In this document: piece by piece, positions 57,877 to 64,000 of the stretch
Position numbering within the stretch: the first letter of the stretch is position 1
Layout: the number at the start of each line of letters is the position of its first letter
Origin: Enterovibrio coralii
Lineage (GTDB): Bacteria; Pseudomonadota; Gammaproteobacteria; Enterobacterales; Vibrionaceae
Direction of reading: 5' to 3'
Length of the DNA stretch: 64,000 bases
Assembly: GCF_001559595.1 (NCBI RefSeq)
Contig: NZ_LNTY01000025.1
Location: forward strand, 124,001 to 188,000
Notes under the pieces: model-generated
Database searches by the model: none
Told to the model about the DNA's origin: nothing
The model's input: the letters and a program-made list of their open reading frames with translations, nothing else
Made by a program: the position numbers and the translations under genes

Positions 57877-59039
57877 ATGAAACGGACAGCAATTTTTTTA
57901 CTTTCTCTTGTAACACTGCTTCCTGCTCAGGCAACGGTTATCAAGCCGGATCCACCAAACATTGCAGCCAAGGGGTATGTCCTGATGGACTTTCACTCGG
58001 GCATGGTTATCGCACAAAAAGATGCCACTGAGCCTTTGGCTCCAGCGAGCCTCACCAAACTGATGACCGCATATGTGGTCGGGCAGGAAATTGAACTGGG
58101 ACGTCTGGCGTGGAAAGATCAGGTCGATGTCAGCGAGAATGCTTGGTCTGCAAAATTCCCTGATTCCTCGAAAATGTTCATCAAGCCTGGCGATATTGTC
58201 ACTGTTGAAGACTTAATGCGCGGGCTGATCATTCAATCCGGCAATGATGCGTCAGTGGCATTGGCCGAGCACATTGCTGGCAGTGAGTCCGCCTTCGTGA
58301 ATCTCATGAACAGTTGGGCGGAAAAATTGGGTATGCAAAGTACCCAGTTTGTTAATGCGCACGGCTTGGATGCAGAAGGCATTAAATCAACAGCAATGGA
58401 CATGGCGGTGTTGATGCAGGCCATTATTGAAGATGTGCCTGAGGTCTATGTGCTCTACAGCGAAAAAGTGTTCACTTGGGCAAATATCACCCAGTACAAC
58501 CGCAACAAATTGCTTTGGGATCGTTCACTCGACGTTGATGGCGGCAAAACGGGCTACACCACTGAAGCAGGTTACAGCCTTGCTAGCTCCGCAACAGAAG
58601 GCCGTATGCGTTTGGTCTCCGTGGTAATGGGCACGGCAAGTCCCCAAGACCGTGTAACGGCCTCAAAGAACCTGATGAATTACGGTTTTCGCTTCTACGA
58701 TAGTCAGCAAGTTGCCAAGCGTGATGATTTAGAGACTGAGGTGAAAGTGTGGAAAGGCAAAACGGATGAAGTCGCTTTAGCCTTCAAAGACGACATTTTT
58801 GTCACCTTACCGCGTAATGCAGCGGACAGACTCGACAAGTCCATTGTCATTGATGGCCCTGTGGTCGCTCCTGTTGAAAAGGGCACGAGCCTTGGACGCG
58901 TGGAATGGCGCAGCATGGTGAACTGATCAGCACTGTGCCGCTTGTCAGTGCCACGTCGATTGAAGAAACCAGTTGGTTTGGCCGACTGTGGGATGGCATT
59001 GTGTTGTGGTTTCACACCAAATGGTCAGCCATTTTCTAA
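57877..59039 (+). CDS. dacA: D-alanyl-D-alanine carboxypeptidase (PBP5/DacA family, frameshifted near 58910)
   Basis: Trims the terminal D-Ala of peptidoglycan stem peptides at the periplasmic face. Signal peptide, then the penicillin-binding motifs SxxK in APASLTKLMTAY, SxN in IQSGNDASVALAEH and KTG in DGGKTGYT, followed by the PBP5 C-terminal beta domain and an amphipathic membrane anchor. The frame breaks near 58910: one extra base restores HGELISTVPLVSATS and ends at 59039 with the anchor (LWDGIVLWFHTKW), 387 residues in all. Without it the protein would lose its membrane anchor. The ATG at 57877 follows GAGAG. Confidence 0.9.
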
Positions 59040-59048
59040 CTCTCCTCT

Positions 59049-59073
59049 AAAGGCCTCTCAGTGAGGCCTTTTT
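59049..59073 (+). terminator. Terminator of the dacA-type gene
   Basis: Stem AAGGCCTC / GAGGCCTT with loop TCAGT and a T-run, 10 bp past the restored stop. Confidence 0.9.
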
Positions 59074-59187
59074 CCTGCGCTTTCAGACATTAATCACACC
59101 TCGTCTGCGCCTTAAATCAACTATACCTGAAATATGCCTGTGCAAATGGCTGTCCCTTATGTAGGGATTTTCGATAGGAGATTTGTG

Positions 59188-59706
59188 GTGCGCATTACCA
59201 TTAAAACATGGTTGATCGTGGCAACTGGCTTGGTGCTTAACATTGTCGCCGCGTTGATGACGAATTTTGTCATTGATGATTTAGGTGAAGAGGTCGCGTT
59301 GGTTGCGGAAAAGCAATTTGGCAATAACCAGCTCATTCAACTGACATGGCAGCAAGTGGATGCATTGGAACGCCGTCGTGAAACCTTGCTAATTGTGATG
59401 GCTCTGAAGCCCTTGGATGACCAAGTGTCATTCGATATTGGAACCCGGCTGTTAGACGCCTTCGGCGAGATGGTGAATACGCCTCTCACTCAGCAGAATC
59501 TTCCTAAGATCATGCTCAAGATTGACCAACAGCAGGATCTCCTACGTGAAAAGATAGATTCACTATATTTGGATAACCTTCAACTGGCTGAATCCCAGCG
59601 AGAATTAAACAGCAAGACTTCTGCCTATCGAAACCTCGCTTTGTTCCTACAAGTGCTGGGTCTGGCTCTCATCATGGCGCGTGATCTATCCAGACGGCAA
59701 GATTGA
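59188..59706 (+). CDS. Hypothetical membrane-anchored protein
   Basis: About 172 residues, not recognised. It has an N-terminal transmembrane helix (WLIVATGLVLNIVAALMTNF), a helical, probably periplasmic coiled-coil region, and a second C-terminal helix (NLALFLQVLGLALIMARDL). The layout resembles the sensor half of a chemoreceptor or kinase without an output domain. The GTG at 59188 is chosen for AGGAG 7 nt upstream. It is followed by an AT-rich perfect hairpin. Confidence 0.6.
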   Translation: MRITIKTWLIVATGLVLNIVAALMTNFVIDDLGEEVALVAEKQFGNNQLIQLTWQQVDALERRRETLLIVMALKPLDDQVSFDIGTRLLDAFGEMVNTPLTQQNLPKIMLKIDQQQDLLREKIDSLYLDNLQLAESQRELNSKTSAYRNLALFLQVLGLALIMARDLSRRQD

Positions 59707-59761
59707 ACAAAATTACCGCAAAAAATGCCCCAAAATTAAATAGTTAAACATGCCATAAAAT

Positions 59762-59798
59762 AAACATATAAACAGAATATAATTCTGTTTATATGTTT
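59762..59798. repeat. AT-rich perfect hairpin, 17-bp arms
   Basis: AAACATATAAACAGAAT / ATTCTGTTTATATGTTT with a 3-nt loop, 56 bp after the hypothetical gene and 107 bp before alaE. It lacks a GC-rich stem but could act as a terminator or mRNA-stabilising structure, or as an operator for alaE. Confidence 0.55.
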
Positions 59799-59904
59799 TA
59801 AAATGGTGCCTAACGCTACCGACCTTTTGTTTTAATACTCAAATATTTTAGTCCTTCTTTTTAGGACAATTTTTTCGATTTTAAGAGCGATTTTGGGGAG
59901 AGAG

Positions 59905-60348
59905 ATGAAAGGCGCTGATCGCGTTCGTAGTGTTGTGGCTGATATGTTCGCCATGGTTGTGTTTAGTTTTGTTACTGGCATGCTGATTGAAATTTTCGTG
60001 TCAGGCATGTCTTTTGAGCAATCTTTAGCATCTCGTCTGCTGTCGATCCCAGTCAATATCTTGATTGCCTGGCCGTATGGTGTGTTCCGAGATAAGGTGC
60101 TTTGCTTCGCTACTCGACAGTTCCCATCTCGTTTAACCAAGCGTGTGGCTGATTTCTTTGCTTACGTGGTTTTCCAATCGCCAGTGTACGCCGCCATCTT
60201 GTTTACTGTGGGTGCAGAGCCAAACCAGATCCTTACTGCAGTGGCGAGTAACGCCTTGGTATCAGGCATGCTGGGTGTGGTGTATGGTGTATTCTTGGAA
60301 AGATGCCGTCGATTGTTCAAAGTGCAACCGGTGCCGATGCCAGTGTAA
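59905..60348 (+). CDS. alaE: L-alanine exporter AlaE
   Basis: 147 residues with four predicted transmembrane helices. Family blocks are [57 protein letters not shown] and ERCRRLFKV, matching E. coli AlaE, an inner-membrane alanine exporter that prevents toxic accumulation. GGGGAGAG precedes the ATG. Monocistronic with its own terminator. Confidence 0.95.
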   Translation: MKGADRVRSVVADMFAMVVFSFVTGMLIEIFVSGMSFEQSLASRLLSIPVNILIAWPYGVFRDKVLCFATRQFPSRLTKRVADFFAYVVFQSPVYAAILFTVGAEPNQILTAVASNALVSGMLGVVYGVFLERCRRLFKVQPVPMPV

Positions 60349-60367
60349 GCCTTCTGAAAATTTTGCT

Positions 60368-60396
60368 AAAAGCCCTCTCATCGGAGGGCTTTTTTC
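60368..60396 (+). terminator. Terminator of alaE
   Basis: Stem AAAAGCCCTC / GAGGGCTTTT with loop TCATCG and a T-run, 20 bp past the alaE stop. Confidence 0.9.
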
Positions 60397-60454
60397 TGCC
60401 TTGCGCACAAGGCTATGGCACAATGCTGTTTGGTTTATCGCAAAGGATTGACGC

Positions 60455-61051
60455 ATGAAACCCAAACAGATTGGTCTTGCCTATGACAGCATCATCCACC
60501 TATGGCAGCGTGAAGACTTCAATCGAAACAATGGCATTGAAGCGCACAAGAAAGCACTCTCCTTCGTTAAGCACAAAGGCGCGGCACTGGATATTGGTTG
60601 CGGCTGTACGGGACGCTTCATCGACTTGCTTCAAGGCGAAGGGTTTCTAATGACTGGGCTCGATGTTTCCTCCGAGATGCTCGCGCTAGCCAAGCAACGA
60701 CATCCCGATGTTGCCTTTATTCATGCTGATATCTGTGAATACACACTTGAGAATAAATACGATCTGATCACCGCGTGGGACAGCATCTGGCACATACCAT
60801 TGCGTCACCAAAAGGCGGTTCTGACGAAAATCATTGATAGCCTTAATGATGGTGGCGTGTTCATTTTCTCTTTTGGTGGCACTACCGAAGAAGGAGAGCA
60901 TGAAGATGACTTCATGGGGCCGACTGTCTATTACTCATCACTTGGCACTAGCGGCTTTCTTTCGTTGTTCATTGAGCTGGGCTGCCACATTCGCCACCTT
61001 GAGTTCGACCAATACCCAGAACTTCACACCTACCTGATCGTGGAAAAGTAA
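60455..61051 (+). CDS. Class I SAM-dependent methyltransferase
   Basis: 198 residues. Motif I (ALDIGCGCTGRF, SAM binding), the acidic post-I motif GLDVSSEML, motif II around AWDSIWHIPL and motif III NDGGVFIFSFGG are visible. The C-terminal half has no recognised substrate domain, so the acceptor is unknown. Stand-alone; it converges on the LysR gene with a 23-bp gap. Confidence 0.85.
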   Translation: MKPKQIGLAYDSIIHLWQREDFNRNNGIEAHKKALSFVKHKGAALDIGCGCTGRFIDLLQGEGFLMTGLDVSSEMLALAKQRHPDVAFIHADICEYTLENKYDLITAWDSIWHIPLRHQKAVLTKIIDSLNDGGVFIFSFGGTTEEGEHEDDFMGPTVYYSSLGTSGFLSLFIELGCHIRHLEFDQYPELHTYLIVEK

Positions 61052-61074
61052 CGAAGACGCGTGCAAACGATAGA

Positions 61075-61950
61075 TCAGGTCAACTTGCTCAGCACAAAGT
61101 CGACAAATGTGCGATTTTTCAAAGAGAGCTGTTTGGTGCGATACAGCAGATGAATAGGCTTGGGTGTTGGAGCCGCATACGGCAGGATTTCTACCAAAAG
61201 ACCTTCGCTAATTTCGTCTTCCACCAGAATTTGGGGTTGCAGCAAGATACCGGCACCTTGAATGGCCGCGAATTTCAATACGTCACCATTGTTCGATGTT
61301 AGACGCGTATTGCTTTGAGTGAAGGTGCGGGACGGCAAATTAACAACCTGTTGGCTCTCTCCTTGATGGTAGTGAAACCCCAAGCAATGGTGATTGTGCA
61401 ATTCATCTAATGACGAGACTTGGCCATGTTTCTCTATGTAAGTAGGGGAGGCGCAATACATCATTTTATAATCGCCCAGTTTGCGCGCGACCAAATTAGA
61501 GTCTGCCAACTCGCCAATACGAACAAGGACATCTGCGTCAGTTTTGAAGGGATCAACGAGGTTATTATCCAGTATCAACTCTACGTTGATGTCGGGATAA
61601 ACCGCCAAAAACTCCGCCACAATCGGTGCGATCACTTTCTTTCCCAAGGTCACAGGACAATTGATTTTCACTACACCTGTGGGGCGATTGATGAGCGTCT
61701 GGATAAGGTTTTCCGCGTTGCTGATGTCTTCTAGTATTCGCTGGCATTCAAGGTGATATAAACGGCCTGCTTCGGTCAGTGATTGCTTGCGCGTTGTGCG
61801 GTGGATGAGCTGGGTGCCCAGTCGTTGCTCTAAATAGCTGACGTGTTTGCCGACCATGGTTGGTGAAATATCAAAGTGGTTTGCCGCACTTCGGAAACTG
61901 CCGTTTTCGACGACGAAGGCGAAGATCTTCATGCTGGTCAGCTTGTCCAT
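61075..61950 (-). CDS. LysR-family transcriptional regulator
   Basis: About 291 residues: an N-terminal winged helix-turn-helix (FAFVVENGSFRSAANHFDISPTMVGKHVSYLE) and a C-terminal LysR substrate-binding domain of the CrgA-like group (PTGVVKINCPVTLGKKVIAP). The start at 61950 matches the family N-terminus; an ATG 24 bp upstream is possible. Divergent from the ABM/oxidoreductase pair at 62052-63316, which is its most likely target, by the usual LysR arrangement. Confidence 0.9.
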   Translation of the reverse strand: MDKLTSMKIFAFVVENGSFRSAANHFDISPTMVGKHVSYLEQRLGTQLIHRTTRKQSLTEAGRLYHLECQRILEDISNAENLIQTLINRPTGVVKINCPVTLGKKVIAPIVAEFLAVYPDINVELILDNNLVDPFKTDADVLVRIGELADSNLVARKLGDYKMMYCASPTYIEKHGQVSSLDELHNHHCLGFHYHQGESQQVVNLPSRTFTQSNTRLTSNNGDVLKFAAIQGAGILLQPQILVEDEISEGLLVEILPYAAPTPKPIHLLYRTKQLSLKNRTFVDFVLSKLT

Positions 61951-62051
61951 TAATAACTCATGGTTGATAAACAATTAACTGAGCTGGAGTTTATCAATCT
62001 TGATGGTGTAATTACAGTTGGCGCATGACTTCAGACAAACCAACAAACAGT

Positions 62052-62345
62052 ATGAACCAAACCATTTTTGTCACCGCTGAGTTAGCAATGCACCCTGATC
62101 ATCCAAGAGATGATGTGATAGACGCCGTTGAGCAGTTTTGCCGCGACATGGAAAGTGAAGCGGGATGCCTTCAAGCGAGGGCGACGTATGATGACAATGC
62201 CCCGCACCGCGTCATCCTTTGGGAGCGTTATGCGAGCCGAGCTGCCATAGACGCACATTTTGCGATGCCGCATACACAGGCGTTTATTGCCTCTGGTGTT
62301 ACTGCGCTTGTTCAAGCGTTTGAAACCATGGAGCGAGTGTCATGA
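62052..62345 (+). CDS. Antibiotic biosynthesis monooxygenase (ABM) domain protein
   Basis: About 97 residues with the ferredoxin-like ABM fold: an opening strand FVTAELAMHP, central ESEAGCLQARATYD, WERYASRAAIDAHFAMPHTQAF. Members include small-molecule quinol monooxygenases and haem-degrading enzymes; no decisive residues separate them here. The start at 62052 is chosen from the family N-terminus. It overlaps the next gene by ATGA and is divergent from the LysR gene. Confidence 0.82.
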   Translation: MNQTIFVTAELAMHPDHPRDDVIDAVEQFCRDMESEAGCLQARATYDDNAPHRVILWERYASRAAIDAHFAMPHTQAFIASGVTALVQAFETMERVS

Positions 62346-63316
62346 AGTGGGGCATTCTCGGAACCAGTTTTATCTCTGGCGTAATGGCGGATGCCATCAA
62401 TGGTGACCAAGGTAGCGAGCTTTATGCTGTGGCGGGACGCTCAGAGAAGAACCTTGCCGCATTTGCTGAGCAACACGGGGTGGATACAACCTATTCGGAC
62501 TACGATGCGTTACTGGCAGATAGCAACGTTGATGTGGTTTATATCGCTTTGCCCAATCACCTTCACCATGAGTACATCATTAAAGCGGCCGAAAAAGGGA
62601 AAGCCATCCTTTGCGAAAAATCCCTCTCGGTAGACATGGAGAAAACCGAGGCAGCTCTGCAAGCGGTAGAAAAGTATCAGGTCTTTTTCGCTGAAGGGTT
62701 AATGTATTTGCATCATCCTTTAATAACGGCTCTGTTGGATGCACTTAACACTGGCGAGATTGGTGAGCTGCGCTCCATTCATGCGTCTTACATTGCTTCC
62801 ATCGCGCAGTTTGTTAACCCAGAAGGCAAGGGCGCGCTGTATAACTTGGGTTGCTATCCTCTGTCTCTGGTTCACCTCGTTGTAAAAACCCTGCTAGGTG
62901 AAGATGTGTTAGCAAACAGCGATATGCAAGCCATCGGAAGACGTGGTGGAGATGGTAACCTGTGTGAAGCCAACCTGATGATGCGATTTGGCGACCAACA
63001 AACGGCCATGGTCCACACCGCGGAAGACCATGGTTTGAAGCACCAATTTACCATTCTTGGTAGCAAAGGTTGTATCACCTTGGACTCGAACCCTTGGCTT
63101 CCATCAGCACAAAATCGGTTTACCGTTGAAGTGTATGAAACGTCAAAGCGCGAAGTGATTGTCGACGCCGAGGGAGATGCCTTCTTCTACCAAGTTCGTA
63201 ACGTAAGACGTGCAATTGAACATGGGAAAGTCGCGTTGGAAAGTCCTTTTGCGACATGGGAAGACTCTCGCCAAATCATGCAGTTGCTGACAGAGTGGGA
63301 AGCGGCTGCAAACTGA
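62342..63316 (+). CDS. Gfo/Idh/MocA-family NAD(P)-dependent oxidoreductase
   Basis: 324 residues. An N-terminal Rossmann fold (WGILGTSFIS), the catalytic-lysine motif ILCEKSLS (E-K-x) near residue 92, and the C-terminal alpha/beta domain with EGLMYLHHPL and GALYNLGCYPLSL. The family oxidises sugars, inositols or related polyols; the substrate cannot be read from sequence. Translationally coupled to the ABM gene (4-bp overlap) and probably controlled by the divergent LysR regulator. Confidence 0.9.
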   Translation: MKWGILGTSFISGVMADAINGDQGSELYAVAGRSEKNLAAFAEQHGVDTTYSDYDALLADSNVDVVYIALPNHLHHEYIIKAAEKGKAILCEKSLSVDMEKTEAALQAVEKYQVFFAEGLMYLHHPLITALLDALNTGEIGELRSIHASYIASIAQFVNPEGKGALYNLGCYPLSLVHLVVKTLLGEDVLANSDMQAIGRRGGDGNLCEANLMMRFGDQQTAMVHTAEDHGLKHQFTILGSKGCITLDSNPWLPSAQNRFTVEVYETSKREVIVDAEGDAFFYQVRNVRRAIEHGKVALESPFATWEDSRQIMQLLTEWEAAAN

Positions 63317-63417
63317 ACGCGTCCTTTAACATCCCTGCCGCTAGCGCAGGGATTTATCTACTGACAGCAGTTATGCTACAACACTATTCAAACTGGTGAT
63401 CACACAGGGAATTCATC

Positions 63418-63837
63418 TTGGTATCGTTTCAACCGTCTACAGACCTTTCAACCTCTGCTGTCCTGACTTTTGAAAACATGCGCCCTTACTATGCGCACTA
63501 TGGCGTTGATTGGCAGCAAGCGACCATTTATGAGCAAATTTCTGGTTTGGATAATTGGGATATTCTCATTCAAGGGGAAGTGGTCGGCGCGATTCGTATG
63601 GCGATGGAAAACGGCGATGGGTACTTACGAGACCTTCAAGTGAACGCCGCGTTTCAAAACAGAGGGGTTGGTGCCAAAGCACTGGATGAGGCAGCGCGCA
63701 TCGCGAAAGAACGAGGTGCTGCACACCTAAAACTTCGCGTATTCAAAATCAGCCCAGCTTTTCATCTTTACACGCGTGAGGGATTCACACTCGTAAAAGA
63801 AGATGACCGATTTTACTACATGAAGAAAGAACTATAG
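63418..63837 (+). CDS. GNAT family N-acetyltransferase
   Basis: 139 residues. The acetyl-CoA-binding motif A is LQVNAAFQNRGVGAKALDEA, with GYLRDLQV as the preceding strand and AHLKLRVFKISPAFHLYTREGF as motif B. Translation appears to start at a TTG (63418), with AGGGA 7 nt upstream; the first in-frame ATG (63478) would remove 20 residues of the domain. Substrate unknown. Confidence 0.82.
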   Translation: MVSFQPSTDLSTSAVLTFENMRPYYAHYGVDWQQATIYEQISGLDNWDILIQGEVVGAIRMAMENGDGYLRDLQVNAAFQNRGVGAKALDEAARIAKERGAAHLKLRVFKISPAFHLYTREGFTLVKEDDRFYYMKKEL

Positions 63838-63893
63838 GGCAGGACTTCGCAGGCTGACGGGATGTCTGGGCCGGCGTTGCAGCGAGAATAACG

Positions 63894-63923
63894 AAAAAGA
63901 GAAACCGAATGGTTTCTCTTTTT
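63894..63923. terminator. Bidirectional terminator
   Basis: Perfect 13-bp stem AAAAAGAGAAACC / GGTTTCTCTTTTT with loop GAAT between the GNAT gene (+) and the edge-truncated gene (-). Confidence 0.92.
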
Positions 63924-63951
63924 GGTTATGGCAAGGTTACGTCACTTTGCC

Positions 63952-64000
63952 TTAGTGATGATGATGTTCTCCATCGGCATGATCACATTGCTGTGGCGCG
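63952..64000 (-). CDS. Partial gene, His-rich C-terminus
   Basis: Only the last 15 codons are in the window, reading APQQCDHADGEHHHH and a TAA stop at 63952-63954. The Cys and four terminal histidines suggest a metal-handling protein, but the family cannot be identified. The reading frame is supported by the terminator 29 bp downstream. Confidence 0.5.
   Translation of the reverse strand, partial: APQQCDHADGEHHHH

Noticed and set aside
1..64000. Search for rRNA or tRNA genes, transposases, integrases, prophage genes, CRISPR arrays and superintegron attC repeats
   Set aside because: None recognised; gene content is typical core chromosome II with no sign of a mobile island.

Overview
This window is the replication-origin region of a secondary chromosome (chromosome II type) from a member of the Vibrionaceae, in Vibrio or a close relative such as Grimontia or Enterovibrio. 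The placement rests on an rctB initiator gene facing a parA2/parB2 pair across a ~1.3 kb non-coding origin. That origin holds six GATC-containing iterons at an exact 23-bp period and one perfect DnaA box, and five perfect copies of the chromosome II parS2 palindrome are scattered over 2-31 kb. A VqmA/VqmR module, a hallmark of vibrios, supports it. No rRNA or tRNA genes, insertion sequences, phage genes or CRISPR arrays are visible; this is ordinary chromosomal sequence with good coding density.

Layout. 1-4.1 kb: an edge-truncated tandem-PAS protein, an alpha/beta hydrolase, a GNAT acetyltransferase, a single-domain haemoglobin and an SRAP (YedK/HMCES) DNA-crosslink protein. 4.1-8.1 kb: torE-torC-torA, an anaerobic TMAO respiration operon. 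8.2-10 kb: a four-PAS methyl-accepting chemotaxis protein. 10.2-13.5 kb: a GH13 protein lacking its acid/base glutamate, and a CDGSH/glutamate-synthase-like fusion. 13.6-19.5 kb: an alpha-glucoside uptake and hydrolysis operon in the order binding protein, two permeases, GH13 glucosidase, ATPase (as in rhizobial aglEFGAK). 20.2-25.8 kb: rctB, the origin, parA2 and parB2. 25.8-31.2 kb: tmcA, a YcdX-type phosphatase, a PilZ-like protein and a FapA/DUF342 protein. 31.2-39.3 kb: a Lap-type type I secretion operon with its c-di-GMP control pair LapD/LapG. 39.5-42.6 kb: a DctB/DctD-like two-component pair whose regulator lacks sigma-54 contact residues. 42.7-47 kb: pdxH, vqmA with the VqmR sRNA locus just upstream, and a PEGA/SUMF1 protein. 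47-53.4 kb: AraC regulator, putA, a short ALDH-like protein and putP (proline catabolism). 53.4-64 kb: small metabolic, envelope and regulatory genes, including a YieH-like phosphatase, an FAH-family hydrolase, creA, a dacA-type carboxypeptidase, alaE, a methyltransferase, a LysR regulator divergent from an oxidoreductase pair, and a GNAT enzyme.

Two themes cut across the genes. First, chromosome maintenance signals spread beyond the origin: parS2 copies, and RctB-type GATC motifs near 46.7-47.0 kb and 54.4 kb. Second, nine otherwise intact conserved genes (torA, the MCP gene, parB2, tmcA, the tolC homologue, the SUMF1 gene, putA twice, putP, dacA) each break at a point where restoring one base regenerates the full family-length protein. 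All ten lesions are deletions, which looks more like consensus sequence error than gene decay; these genes are annotated over their full restored span.
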